Shown piece after piece: positions 23,909 to 33,900 of a DNA stretch of 64,000 bases. Origin of the DNA: Kocuria sp. cx-455 (lineage in GTDB: Bacteria; Actinomycetota; Actinomycetes; Actinomycetales; Micrococcaceae); contig NZ_JACXBS010000002.1 in assembly GCF_014698015.1 (NCBI RefSeq), positions 682,001 through 746,000 of the forward strand, read 5' to 3'. Made by a program: the position numbers and the translations under genes. Below the pieces are notes generated by a model. That model was not told the origin of the DNA. It ran no database searches and saw only the letters and a list, made by a program, of their open reading frames with translations. Numbering within the stretch: position 1 is the first letter of the stretch; every line of letters begins with the position of its first letter.

Positions 23909-25740
23909 TGGCGGGACGCGCCCTGCACCGCGCGCGGGAGCTCACCACCAACGCCTGGGTCACCGCCGCGACCATCGCGCACCACGTGTCGGATGATCCC
24001 GTGGTGTTCTGCCTGCAGGTGTCTCGGCGGCTGCCCTCACGGATAGTGCGGCCCATTGCCTCCGGTTTGTGTCGCTTGCCCGCGGGTACGTTCCCGGCCG
24101 CCCGCGGCACCGGACTGCACATTCTGGGTAACGACGACGCCGCTGCCGCCACCTTGCGAGCCGACGCGCAGTCTGCAGGGGCCTCGGTTCGCCGCCGGTG
24201 CGCAGAGGTGGCGCTGACCATGGGGGAGTTGCCCCTGGCGGAGGCTTTACTGGCCGAGTTACCGGCCGCCACGCGGGGCGCTGCGGCGACCCGGGCGCGG
24301 GTGGCCTGGTACAACGGGGACGTGGACGGCGCCGTCGGCGGGCTCGAGTCCGCCCGCGCGGGCGGAACTGCCACCCGTGGCGAGCATGCACTCTTGAAAC
24401 GACTGGCCGCCGAGCGGGACCTGCTGGGCTCGTTCGCACCGGTGCTGCCGCGGATCAGCAACTATGATCCGCGACCGACCACCGTGCTGTACGCGGTGAC
24501 CAACTCCCTGCCCCACACGGCCAGTGGTTACGCGCAGCGCACGCACTCAATGCTGTCTGCCATCCGGGACGAGGGCTGGGATGTTCATGCCGCCACGCGG
24601 CCCGGGTATCCCGTGCAGGTGGGCAAGATCCTGGCTCGCGGTACGGACGTGGTGGACGGGATCCCGTATCACCGCATCATGCCGTTCCACCTGGCGCCCA
24701 CGGCCACGGGACGCGTGCAGCAGCACGCGGAGGCCTTATTGGCCCTCGCGCTGAGGGTTCGCCCAGCCGTCCTGCATACCACCACGCATTACGTGAACGC
24801 GTTGGCCGTGCGGGCCGTGGCGGAGGCGCTGGGGATTCCGTGGGTCTACGAGGTGCGCGGACTGCTGGCGGATACATGGGCGTCCACGCGGTCACCTGCT
24901 GCCCTGACATCCGCCCGTTACGAGCGGTTCCAGGCGCGGGAGGCCCAGGCGCTGAACTCCGCTGGTGATGTGGTCACTCTGGGGACACACATGGCCGATC
25001 GTGTCCGTTCCATGAGCGGAAACCCCTCCTTGCCGGTGCGGCTGGCGCCCAACGGCGTGGGCGGGCCGTTCGCGGAGGAGCCGGGGGAGAAGGCGGCCGC
25101 ACGGCGTCGTACCGGGTTGCCGGCGGACAGGTTCCTGGTGGGAACCGTGACCTCGGTGGTGGACTACGAGGGTCTGGACGATCTGGTGCGTGCCGTGGGC
25201 ATCGCTCGCGAGAGCGTGCCGTCCGTCCTCGCGGTGATCGTGGGGGACGGGGTGGCCCGTCCGGGACTGCAACAATTGGTCTCCGACCTGGGGTTACAGG
25301 AGCACGTGCGGTTGTGTGGACGCGTTGATCGATCCGCAGCGGTCGAGTATTTTATGTCACTCGATGTCTTCGCGGTGCCACGTAAGGACCGCACGGTGAC
25401 GCGCGCGGTGACGCCGCTGAAGCCGGTCGAGGCGTTGGCCTCACGGACCACCGTGGTGGCCAGTGACCTGCCGGCGTTGCGTGAAGTGATTCAGCACGGT
25501 GTGACGGGACTGCTAACCCCGCCGGACGATCCGAAGTCCCTCGCGGACGCGTTGATCAAGTTGGCTCGTGACCCGCAGACCCGGGAACGGCTTGCTGTCG
25601 CAGGTCGGAACTGGGCGCGGCAAAATCGCACGTGGGCGGTGACCGCAAAAGAGACCGTGAAGCGGTACGGTGAATTGACTAAAAATGTCCCCCAATCCGT
25701 TGACGACGTTGAAGACCCAAGGAGCCGAGTGCATGACTAA
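23908..25740 (+). CDS. GT4 glycosyltransferase with TPR-like N-terminus
   Basis: 610 aa. Residues 70-165 are Ala-rich helical repeats (RCAEVALTMGELPLAEALLAEL) resembling TPR/SEL1. The GT4 core runs from about 192 (VLYAVTNSLPHTASGYAQRTHSML) to 590, with WVYEVRGLLADTWAS, VRLAPNGV, VGTVTSVVDYEGLDDLVRA and VFAVPRKDRTVTRAVTPLKPVEALA. The SGY..RTHS and YEVRGL motifs recur in the giant protein encoded at 30941-35461, so these are paralogues. The start is coupled to the preceding GT4 gene and the stop overlaps the ABC permease by 8 bp. Confidence 0.88.
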   Translation: MAGRALHRARELTTNAWVTAATIAHHVSDDPVVFCLQVSRRLPSRIVRPIASGLCRLPAGTFPAARGTGLHILGNDDAAAATLRADAQSAGASVRRRCAEVALTMGELPLAEALLAELPAATRGAAATRARVAWYNGDVDGAVGGLESARAGGTATRGEHALLKRLAAERDLLGSFAPVLPRISNYDPRPTTVLYAVTNSLPHTASGYAQRTHSMLSAIRDEGWDVHAATRPGYPVQVGKILARGTDVVDGIPYHRIMPFHLAPTATGRVQQHAEALLALALRVRPAVLHTTTHYVNALAVRAVAEALGIPWVYEVRGLLADTWASTRSPAALTSARYERFQAREAQALNSAGDVVTLGTHMADRVRSMSGNPSLPVRLAPNGVGGPFAEEPGEKAAARRRTGLPADRFLVGTVTSVVDYEGLDDLVRAVGIARESVPSVLAVIVGDGVARPGLQQLVSDLGLQEHVRLCGRVDRSAAVEYFMSLDVFAVPRKDRTVTRAVTPLKPVEALASRTTVVASDLPALREVIQHGVTGLLTPPDDPKSLADALIKLARDPQTRERLAVAGRNWARQNRTWAVTAKETVKRYGELTKNVPQSVDDVEDPRSRVHD

Positions 25741-26716
25741 CGAGCCGTTCGGTGCATCCGCATCGCCCGCTCCGTGGGACGGTTCCCCCGACAATGGGAG
25801 CACTCGCGTGAGCGTGGACGGGGTCATGCCGGAAAACGGTGGTGGCGCCGTTCCGGAGCGGCGCACCAAGGTGGAGCGCTTCAATCCTGACCAGCTTCGA
25901 GCCGTTGGCGCGCGACCACCTTTGGGTGAGTACCTGCGCGATCTGTGGGGGTCCCGGCACTTCATTACTTATGACGCCAGGGTGAGGTTGGCGGTCAGCC
26001 AGGATCACACGTTCTTGGGTAAGGCATGGATCGTTCTCAACCCAGCATTACTCGGTCTTACTTTTTTCGTCATTTTCGGACTCCTTCTTCGTACTGGCCG
26101 CGGAATAGACAACTTTGTCGCGTATATTCTCATCGGCCTCATTATGTTTGTGTACTCCATCCGCTCCGTGGTAGCGGTATCACGGTCCATGCAATCCGGA
26201 AAAGCATTGGTCAAGGGATTCATGTTCCCCCGAGCCGCCCTGACACTGTCAATTGTTGTTAGGGATGCCATGACCCAGGCGTGGGCCATTGTGGCCATGT
26301 TCATTATGGTCCTTCTTATTCCGCCCCTGGAACCCGTGAGCTGGACATGGCTTCTGGTGATCCCCGTATTTATCCTCCAAACAATATTTAACTGGGGTCT
26401 GGGGATGTTGCTGGCTCCCCTCGTACACCGGATACCGGATGTTGCAAATCTAATGTCATTCTTCATGCGTTTGTGGATGTACGCCTCGGGTATTTTCTAC
26501 GATCCTTCACGCTTCGTGAGTGACGAGCGGATCTTAGCCTTGTTCCACTTCAATCCGTTGTATCAGGTACTACAAATCTCGCGTTCCCTCATTCTGCGAG
26601 CTGAAGTCCCTCCGTTGAGTTCTTGGGTGATTCTGGCTACGGCAGCCATCTTCCTTTGCGTGGTTGGTTTTCTGGTCTTCTGGCGTGATGAGGAGAGGTA
26701 TGCGGATGAACGCTAG
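25733..26716 (+). CDS. ABC-2 type polysaccharide export permease (Wzm/TagG-like)
   Basis: About 327 aa. After a disordered, Pro/Gly-rich N-terminal 60 residues come EYLRDLWGSRHFITYDARVRLAVSQDHTFLGKAWIVLNPALL, the amphipathic and first membrane regions typical of ABC-2 glycopolymer permeases, then about six membrane helices. Together with the adjoining ATPase it would flip a lipid-linked polymer across the membrane. ATG 25733 has AAGGAG upstream and overlaps the previous gene. The region is less GC-rich than its neighbours, a possible sign of separate acquisition. Confidence 0.9.
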   Translation: MTNEPFGASASPAPWDGSPDNGSTRVSVDGVMPENGGGAVPERRTKVERFNPDQLRAVGARPPLGEYLRDLWGSRHFITYDARVRLAVSQDHTFLGKAWIVLNPALLGLTFFVIFGLLLRTGRGIDNFVAYILIGLIMFVYSIRSVVAVSRSMQSGKALVKGFMFPRAALTLSIVVRDAMTQAWAIVAMFIMVLLIPPLEPVSWTWLLVIPVFILQTIFNWGLGMLLAPLVHRIPDVANLMSFFMRLWMYASGIFYDPSRFVSDERILALFHFNPLYQVLQISRSLILRAEVPPLSSWVILATAAIFLCVVGFLVFWRDEERYADER

Positions 26717-27605
26717 AGACAAGAACGAGGGTCTTCTCCCTCCAGGTAGACACGGACGCACCTGCACCAACCCCGCCGTTGTGGTTGACAACGTGACCAT
26801 GGTTTACAACGTCACTTCCACCGGTGGAGGAGAAGAAGTGCCCGTAGCGGCACCCGTGAGATGGGCCCGAAAGGCTTTGGGGCGTCCGCCCGTCGTAAAG
26901 AACCAGGCCCTCACGGACATCACTCTCGCGATTCATCAAGGCGAGTTCGTGGGATTTATCGGACGCAATGGCTCCGGTAAGTCGACTTTAATGAACATAG
27001 TGGCCGGGCAAATGAACCCCACGATTGGGCGAGTGTACTCGGTAGATTCCCCCGTGAAGCTGGGTGTGAATGTGTCGTTGGTGCCTGCGTTGTCCGGGGA
27101 GAAAAATATTCGACTGGGTTGCCTGGCGCAAGGCATGCATCCCGACCATGTCGAGCGCATCTTGCCCGATCTGGTTGAGGTGGCTGCCTTGGGAAAGGCC
27201 ATTCACTGGCCCATGAAGGCCTATTCCTCCGGCATGGCAGCGCGTCTGCGTTTTGCCGTGGCAACAGCCACCGACCCCCACATTCTCATCCTGGACGAAG
27301 CGCTCTCCACCGGTGACGCCCAATTCCGCGAACGAGGCCAGAAACGCATGGCTGAAATCCGGGAGCAAGCCGGCTGCGTCATGTTCGTTTCCCACTCGAT
27401 GTCTGAGATCAGAGCCATGTGCACCAGGGTGGTGTGGCTTGATCAGGGTGACCTTTTGATGGATGGTGACCCGGAAACCGTGACGGCGGAGTACGAGTCC
27501 TTCATGAAGGACCTCGCGGCGGGCAACAACTTGGCCGCGAGCGCACGCAAGGAACAACTCCAATCCCAATTCGTTCGTACCGAACTGCGCGAGGTGCAAT
27601 GGTGA
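26706..27605 (+). CDS. ABC polysaccharide exporter ATPase (Wzt/TagH-like, short)
   Basis: 299 aa. Walker A GRNGSGKST, the Wzt-type signature YSSGMAARLRFAVA, Walker B HILILDEALSTGD and VSHSMSEIRAMC. The N-terminal NPAVVVDNVTMVYNV and the loop with LGVNVSLVPALSGEKNIRLG are typical of teichoic-acid/O-antigen export ATPases. It lacks the C-terminal carbohydrate-binding domain of long Wzt proteins, so chain-length control must lie elsewhere. The start overlaps the permease by 11 bp; GAGGAGAGG upstream serves as binding site. Confidence 0.9.
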   Translation: MNARDKNEGLLPPGRHGRTCTNPAVVVDNVTMVYNVTSTGGGEEVPVAAPVRWARKALGRPPVVKNQALTDITLAIHQGEFVGFIGRNGSGKSTLMNIVAGQMNPTIGRVYSVDSPVKLGVNVSLVPALSGEKNIRLGCLAQGMHPDHVERILPDLVEVAALGKAIHWPMKAYSSGMAARLRFAVATATDPHILILDEALSTGDAQFRERGQKRMAEIREQAGCVMFVSHSMSEIRAMCTRVVWLDQGDLLMDGDPETVTAEYESFMKDLAAGNNLAASARKEQLQSQFVRTELREVQW

Positions 27606-29488
27606 CCCCCACACGATCGCGACGAGATCTTAGGACCGAAATCTGGCACCTCCGAAACGGGGGAGTAACGCAGTGGCGCAAGTACCGCCGGCGGGCGTCC
27701 CTGCCCGCCGGCCCCTCGGCCGGCGCGGTTCAGGGTCTACGGAAGAGCATTAGTTTCGAACCCCAGGTGTGGCCGGATCGTGCGCCAGTTCGATCAGATC
27801 TGACGGTTGCCGTGATTCTTGATGACTTTTCCGCTCGGGCTTTTAAGTACGAGTGGAACCAGGTTGTGCTATCCCGTGACGACTGGAAGGCGGAGCTTGC
27901 GGCGCAATCGGTGGACCTCTTGTTCGTGGAGTCCGCCTGGCACGGCAACCGTGATGACTGGCAGTACCAACTCACGGGAACGACCGGAGTCAAAGAATCT
28001 ATCAAGGAGCTGGTCTTCTACTGTCGAGAACAGGGCATTCCCAGCGTGTTCTGGAACAAGGAGGATCCGCCCCACTATGACGACTTCCTGGAATGCGCGC
28101 GGCTCTTCGACCACGTCTTCACCACCGACGTGAACAAGATCCCCGATTACCATCGGGATCTCGGGCATGATCGCGTCTCGGTTCTGCCGTTCGCGGCGCA
28201 GCCGGCCGTTCACAATCCGTCCCGCCCCAGAAACGGGTTCCATGAGCGAGATGTCGCCTTTGGTGGCATGTACTTTGCGCACAAGTTCCCCGAAAGACGG
28301 GAACAAATGGATCTTCTCCTGGGCGGCGCTGACGATGTGAGCCCCAGGCTTGAGACCGGACTCGAAATTTTCTCCCGGTATCTGGGCCAGGACGAGCGCT
28401 ACCAGTTTCCGGCACCGTTGGACCAGCGCGTGGTTGGTTCTTTGACTTACGACCAGATGCTGACCGCTTACAAGGCCTATCGAGTCTTCCTGAATGTGAA
28501 CTCCGTGGTGGATTCACCCTCCATGTGCGCTCGGCGCATTTTCGAGATCACTGCAAGTGGCACCCCAGTTGTCAGCACACCGTCTCGCGCGATTCGTGAG
28601 TACTTCACGGAGGACCAGCTGGCCGTGGTGGAGGATCGCGAACACGCGGCAGACGTTGTGCGGGCGCTCGTGCGCAGTCCAGAACTTGCCGACCGAATGG
28701 TCCATCGCGCCCAGCGAGAAGTGTGGGACAAGCACACCTACGGGCACCGCGTGGAGCAGATTCTGCAACGGGTTCTCCCCGACAAGGTTCGGCCACGAAC
28801 ACGACCAACGGTCTCGATCTTGTTGTGCACCAACCGTCCCCACCGGGTTGCGTCAGCTCTGCGCGGGTTCGCGACCCAGGTGGGTGTAGACCTGAATGTC
28901 GTGCTGGTGGCGCACGGATTCGATCCGAAGTCGGATGCGATCCAAGAGGCGATTGCGAATAGCGGTATTCAGCGTGTGACGACCATTGCTGCGGATGCCA
29001 CGTTGACGCTCGGGGAGTGCTTGAACTTGGCGGTTGGGGCGTCCACGGGTGAGGTCTTGGCCAAAATGGACGACGATGACTTTTACGCGCCGCACTACCT
29101 GGCGGACCTACTCGACGCCCTGGAGTATTCGGGTGCGGACATTGTGGGCAAGCAAGCCCATTACATGTATGTCGAATCGCAGGACGCGACCCTGCACCGA
29201 TTTGCTCACCGTGAGCACCGCTACACGGACTTCGTCATGGGTCCCACCATCACGGGTTACCGCCGTGTCTTTGACCAGATCCCGTTCCAACGGCGCAGTA
29301 CCGGTGAAGATTCCTCCTTCTTGGCGGCCGCCATAGAAGCGGGATTCGCCATTTATTCGGCCGACCGTTTCAATTTCGTCCAGCACCGGGGCGCCCACGG
29401 CCACACGTGGCAGGTGTCGGACGCCAACGTCCTGGCTACGGGCAGTGTCGTCATGTTCGGGGACAACTCAAACCATGTGACGGTATGA
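27599..29488 (+). CDS. two-domain transferase: CgeB-like module plus GT2
   Basis: 629 aa, cytoplasmic. Residues 69-395 form a CgeB/DUF3880-like GT-B module: VAVILDDFSARAF, LLFVESAWHGN, SVFWNKEDPPHY (about 150-160), DHVFTTDVNKIPDY and LNVNSVVDSPSMCARRIFEI. Residues 403-629 are a GT2 (GT-A) domain: TVSILLCTNRPHRV, LAKMDDDDFYAPHYL with the DxD near 489, and a late GEDSSFLAAAI. So two different transferase folds share one chain, suggesting sequential addition of two sugars (inference). It overlaps the ABC ATPase stop by 7 bp; an in-frame GTG at 27602 is an alternative start. Confidence 0.82.
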   Translation: MVTPTRSRRDLRTEIWHLRNGGVTQWRKYRRRASLPAGPSAGAVQGLRKSISFEPQVWPDRAPVRSDLTVAVILDDFSARAFKYEWNQVVLSRDDWKAELAAQSVDLLFVESAWHGNRDDWQYQLTGTTGVKESIKELVFYCREQGIPSVFWNKEDPPHYDDFLECARLFDHVFTTDVNKIPDYHRDLGHDRVSVLPFAAQPAVHNPSRPRNGFHERDVAFGGMYFAHKFPERREQMDLLLGGADDVSPRLETGLEIFSRYLGQDERYQFPAPLDQRVVGSLTYDQMLTAYKAYRVFLNVNSVVDSPSMCARRIFEITASGTPVVSTPSRAIREYFTEDQLAVVEDREHAADVVRALVRSPELADRMVHRAQREVWDKHTYGHRVEQILQRVLPDKVRPRTRPTVSILLCTNRPHRVASALRGFATQVGVDLNVVLVAHGFDPKSDAIQEAIANSGIQRVTTIAADATLTLGECLNLAVGASTGEVLAKMDDDDFYAPHYLADLLDALEYSGADIVGKQAHYMYVESQDATLHRFAHREHRYTDFVMGPTITGYRRVFDQIPFQRRSTGEDSSFLAAAIEAGFAIYSADRFNFVQHRGAHGHTWQVSDANVLATGSVVMFGDNSNHVTV

Positions 29489-29579
29489 TTTCAATGGATC
29501 AAAACGTGCGAGGCGCGGAAAACCCCTGACCGGGCATACATTGCCGTGTGGTCAGTGGTCGTCTCAGTAAGGTGAGGTT

Positions 29580-30827
29580 ATGAGTAATTCCTTGGAAGTT
29601 GTCTTTGTCGGGCTCGGTTACATTGGCCTGCCCACCGCGGTGGTCATGGCCAATCACGGTGTGCGAGTTCACGGCGTGGATGTCAACGCATCGGCGGTTG
29701 AGCGGATCCAGCGCGGTGAGGTCACCATTGTGGAACCGGGCTTGGAGGAGCAGCTGAAGAAGGCCGTTGACAGCGGCCAGCTCACAGCCTCCACGGACAT
29801 GCAGCAGGGCCACGCGTTTGTCATTGCCGTTCCCACTCCGTTCAAGGACGACTACGAGGGCGATCTCTCGTACATCATGTCCGCAGCTGAGTCGATTGCT
29901 CCTCAGCTGCGCGGCGACGAAGTGGTCATTCTGGAGTCTACTTCTCCGCCCAAGACCACCCAGAAGCTTGCGGCCAAAATCTTGGAACTCCGTCCGGATC
30001 TGTCCGTCGACGGCGCAGACGGCAAGCCCGTGATCCACTTCGCCTACTGCCCCGAGCGCATCCTCCCCGGCAAGGCCATGGAAGAGCTGATCACCAACGA
30101 CCGCATCATCGGCGGTCGCACCCCTGAAGCGGCTCGCCGCGCCACCGAGGTGTACGCGTCCTTCTGCGAGGGCGAGCTGCTGGCCACGGATGACGTGACC
30201 GCCGAAATGGCCAAGCTCACCGAGAACTCTTTCCGCGATGTGAATATTGCCTTCGCCAATGAGCTGTCGTTGATCTCCGACAATCTCGGGATCAACGTGT
30301 GGGAGCTCATTGAGCTGGCCAACCATCACCCGCGCGTGAACATCCTGCAGCCCGGCCCCGGAGTGGGCGGTCACTGCATTGCCGTGGATCCCTGGTTCAT
30401 CGTGTCCTCCGATCGTGAGAATTCCAACCTCATCCGAACGGCCCGTGAGGTCAATGACGGTAAGCCCAAGTGGGTTATCAACAAGGTCGACGAGGCCGTC
30501 AAGGACATTGATTCTCCGGTCATCGCCGCTCTGGGCCTGGCGTTCAAGCCGAACATCGATGATCTTCGCGAGTCACCGGCGCTCAACATCACCAAGGATC
30601 TGGCCGACCACGTGGACCACGCGACCGTGTTGGCTGTCGAGCCCAACGTGAGCGAGTTGCCCAAGGCACTGCAGGGCATGTCCAACGTTGAGTTCGCCAA
30701 GTACGCGGATGCCATCGACCGCGCGGATGTTGTTCTGCTGCTGGTGGACCACGATGAGTTCAAGTCCATCCCGGCCACCGCGTTGAAGGGGAAGACCGTG
30801 GTGGACACCAAGGGTCTCTGGCGGTAA
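29580..30827 (+). CDS. wecC: UDP-N-acetyl-D-mannosamine dehydrogenase
   Basis: 415 aa. The N-terminal Rossmann fold FVGLGYIGLPTAVVMANHG binds NAD; the VIAVPTPF motif, YCPERILPGKAMEEL, a central KLTENSFRDVNIAFANELS and the catalytic-Cys motif PGPGVGGHCIAVDPWF mark the UDP-sugar dehydrogenase family. The ERILPGKAMEEL and GGHCIAVDPWF wording fits WecC/WbpA-type UDP-HexNAc dehydrogenases, which oxidise UDP-ManNAc to UDP-ManNAcA. The partner 2-epimerase WecB is at 59319-60467. AAGGTGAGG precedes ATG 29580. A hairpin follows the stop. Confidence 0.9.
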   Translation: MSNSLEVVFVGLGYIGLPTAVVMANHGVRVHGVDVNASAVERIQRGEVTIVEPGLEEQLKKAVDSGQLTASTDMQQGHAFVIAVPTPFKDDYEGDLSYIMSAAESIAPQLRGDEVVILESTSPPKTTQKLAAKILELRPDLSVDGADGKPVIHFAYCPERILPGKAMEELITNDRIIGGRTPEAARRATEVYASFCEGELLATDDVTAEMAKLTENSFRDVNIAFANELSLISDNLGINVWELIELANHHPRVNILQPGPGVGGHCIAVDPWFIVSSDRENSNLIRTAREVNDGKPKWVINKVDEAVKDIDSPVIAALGLAFKPNIDDLRESPALNITKDLADHVDHATVLAVEPNVSELPKALQGMSNVEFAKYADAIDRADVVLLLVDHDEFKSIPATALKGKTVVDTKGLWR

Positions 30828-30834
30828 TTCTCTG

Positions 30835-30865
30835 AATGGCGGTGGGGTACCTGACCACCGCCATT
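30835..30865 (+). terminator. hairpin after wecC
   Basis: A perfect 11-bp stem (AATGGCGGTGG, 30835-30845, with 30855-30865) starts 8 nt past the wecC stop. It has no U-tract, so it may attenuate rather than fully stop transcription into the giant gene. Confidence 0.6.
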
Positions 30866-30940
30866 GCCCGTCACTCCGCTGAGCCCAACTGCGGTTTCCC
30901 CGAACCGCTGTGTGAATCCCCCCTCCAGGAGCACCCCCCG

Positions 30941-33900
30941 ATGCATCCCGACGAAAGGCGCGATCCGCGTCATCTCAAGGAACTTGTGTACGCCCAAGCG
31001 GCGAGAGAACCGCGAGCCACGTTCGATGCCTTGGAGCGTGCTAACGCGTCCCTGCGGGGGCTCCAAGCGAAAGCAGAAGCGCAGAGGGCGAAACTTGCCA
31101 CGGTAACTCGGCAGCATCGCGCCCTGGCGCAGGAAAACCGGGACCTTGCTGAAGAGCTCGCCCAGTATCGGAAAGCCGCAGCAGGGGCCACCATTTCCAT
31201 AACCGACTCGGAAGCCGGAAGTGAAGTTGCGGCTTCGAGTGGTGACAATGAGCAAGCTACTTCCACTGAGGAAGTGGCTCCGGTTGCCGTGGCTCAGGAG
31301 GCGACGGAGGGTGGAGAGGACGAATCATCCGATATCCCGAGGGACATGGATCCGACGGCGGATGAAGATCCCGACGCGTCTGCCTTGGGCGAAGGCCCGG
31401 AACGGCTGATCTCGGAGATGGGTACCAGCGAAGTGCTGGACGCCTTCCACGGCAATCCAGATGCACCATTGTTGGCGGGTTGTCTCAACAGGCTGTGGTA
31501 CCGAGAAGGCGAAATCGACCGTGCGGAGCGATTAATTCGTGACCACCGTAATCTCGTCGGTGACCTGAACTCACGACAACGTGAACTCGTCGATCGAATC
31601 CTCGGGACAGTCTCCTTGCGGGAGAATCTCGATCAGCTCATACCCCAACGAGTGCGAGGCGCCGCTTACCACCCCGAACACAAACGCGTACTGTATTGCG
31701 CGTATTCCACCCCCATTTTCCACTCCAACGGGTACTCGGTACGGACCGAAGGCGTGGTCGCGGGCTTGAAGGCCTCCGGCGCGGACGTTACCGTCTTGGC
31801 ACGTGCCGGGTATCCGTGGGATATCACAACCGCGGATGCCAAACCCCGTAAACGTCGACACGTGGTTAATCGTCACGGTCTGGATTGGGTTCACCTGCCC
31901 GAGGGAAACATCTCTGCTCAGGGCCCACATGAATACATCAACGTGGCGGCAGATGCCGTGGTGCGACAGGCCAAGCTGTCCCGGCCCTCCGTGATCCACG
32001 CCGCATCGAACTATCTCAATGCGCTACCGGCCCTCATCGCGGCCAGGCGTCTGGGACTTCCGTTCGTGTATGAGGTGCGAGGCCTGTGGGAGGTTACGGA
32101 GGCTTCCACCAAACCAGGGTGGGACGAGACAGAGCGCTACGCCAACCAGGCATTCCTCGAAACTCTGGTGGCCCGAGAAGCAGATGCGGTTCTGGCCATT
32201 ACTCAAGAGGTCAGAGAAGAACTGATCCGCAGGGGTGTCCCTGCAGATCGAATTTCATTGCTACCCAACGGAGTCGACACCGGGGCGTTCCTGCCGCTGC
32301 CCCGTGATGAGGCATACGCCAAGCGACACAAGATTCGCACGGACGTACCGGTGATCGGGTTCGCCGGATCCTTCGTGGAGTACGAAGGTCTCCACTCATT
32401 GCTCCAGGCGGCGAACATCTTGCGCGGGCGTAAGGTCAAGTTTCACATGGTCCTTGCGGGGGCGGACGGTGTCTACGGCGACCTCAAGGAGTACCAAAAG
32501 AAGAATCGCTTGCAAGGGACGGTTCGATTCCTGGGACGTCGGCCTTCGGCCGAAATTCCCCGAGTGATGAGCTGTATAGACATCGTGGCCTGTCCCCGCC
32601 TGAGCCTGCCCGTTACGGAGATGGTTTCACCGCTTAAACCCCTGGAGGCCTTCTCAGCATCGAAACCCGTGGTGCTTTCGGACGTTTCTCCACACCGAAT
32701 TCTCGTCGGGGCCGATCAAGGGACTCACCAGGGCCCTCGAGGCATACTCAGCGCGGCCGGTGACCCCAAATCCTTGGCGAACGCCCTACAGCGCCTGATT
32801 GAGAATCCTGAGGAGCGGATCGCCATGGGGCAGGCTGGACGGCTTTGGGTCGTTGATGAGCGGCAGTGGGTGAATCTTGGTGACTCTGTTCGTGAGGCGT
32901 ACCGCTCAGCGTCTGAGAATTACGACCGCTTGGCGGCGGGTGGCCGACATCTGAAGAATCTTCGCATCGGACTGATTGCGGATGAGTTCACCACAGAAAC
33001 TTTGAACCGCTCGGTCACAATCGTTCCACTCGATCTCGAGACCTACGCGGAGCAAATCCGGGCCGAGAATTTGGACTTGGTGTTCATAGAGTCCGCGTGG
33101 AGCGGCAATGAGGGGCAGTGGCACCGGAAGGTGGGCCACTACTCGGACGAGGAACACGAGACGTTCCGTGACCTTCTCAAGCGCTGCCAAGAAATGAACG
33201 TTCCCACGGTCTTCTGGAACAAGGAAGACCCGGTCCACATCAATCGATTCCGCCGCACCGGCGCACTTTGCGATCACGTGTTCACAACGGACGCCGACAT
33301 GATTCCGGAGTATTTATCTCAGGCCCGCACTCTGAGCGGGGGACGGGCCCTGACGGCCTCTTCCATGCCGTTCTACGCGCAGCCGGCCATTCATAATCCG
33401 TTGCCCGGCAATCGGCCTCTCGAGAACACCGTCTCCTACGCGGGAACGTACTACGGCGAACGCTACGCAGAGCGTTCCCAACAGCTGGCTAACCTGTTGC
33501 GAACGGCAAAGCCATATGGTCTGGCCATCTATGATCGGCAAGCTGCGTATGCGGATTCGCCCTACCAATTTCCGTCCGAGTTCAAAGCCTCCGTGCGCGG
33601 CGCGTTGCCGTACGACCAGGTGATCGACAGCTACCGCGCACATGCAGCCAGCTTGAACGTCAACTCGGTCGCTTATTCCCCCAGCATGTACTCCCGAAGG
33701 GTCGTGGAGATCGCTGCGTGCGGTGGCGCCGTACTTTCCGGCTGGAGCCGCGGTGTCGCCGAAACGTTCGACGGTGCTATTCCGTCTACCAACAATGAGT
33801 ATTACTTCAAGGCCTTGTTGTCCGCTTGGACCTCGGACCCTCGTGAACGCCTCTCAGAGGTATGGTTGCAACTGCGCACCGTACTGCGGGCTCATACCGT

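Noticed and set aside
30836-30940. Longer N-terminus for the 1506-aa transferase
   Set aside because: The extension begins inside the wecC hairpin and has no binding site; ATG 30941 has AGGAG at good distance.
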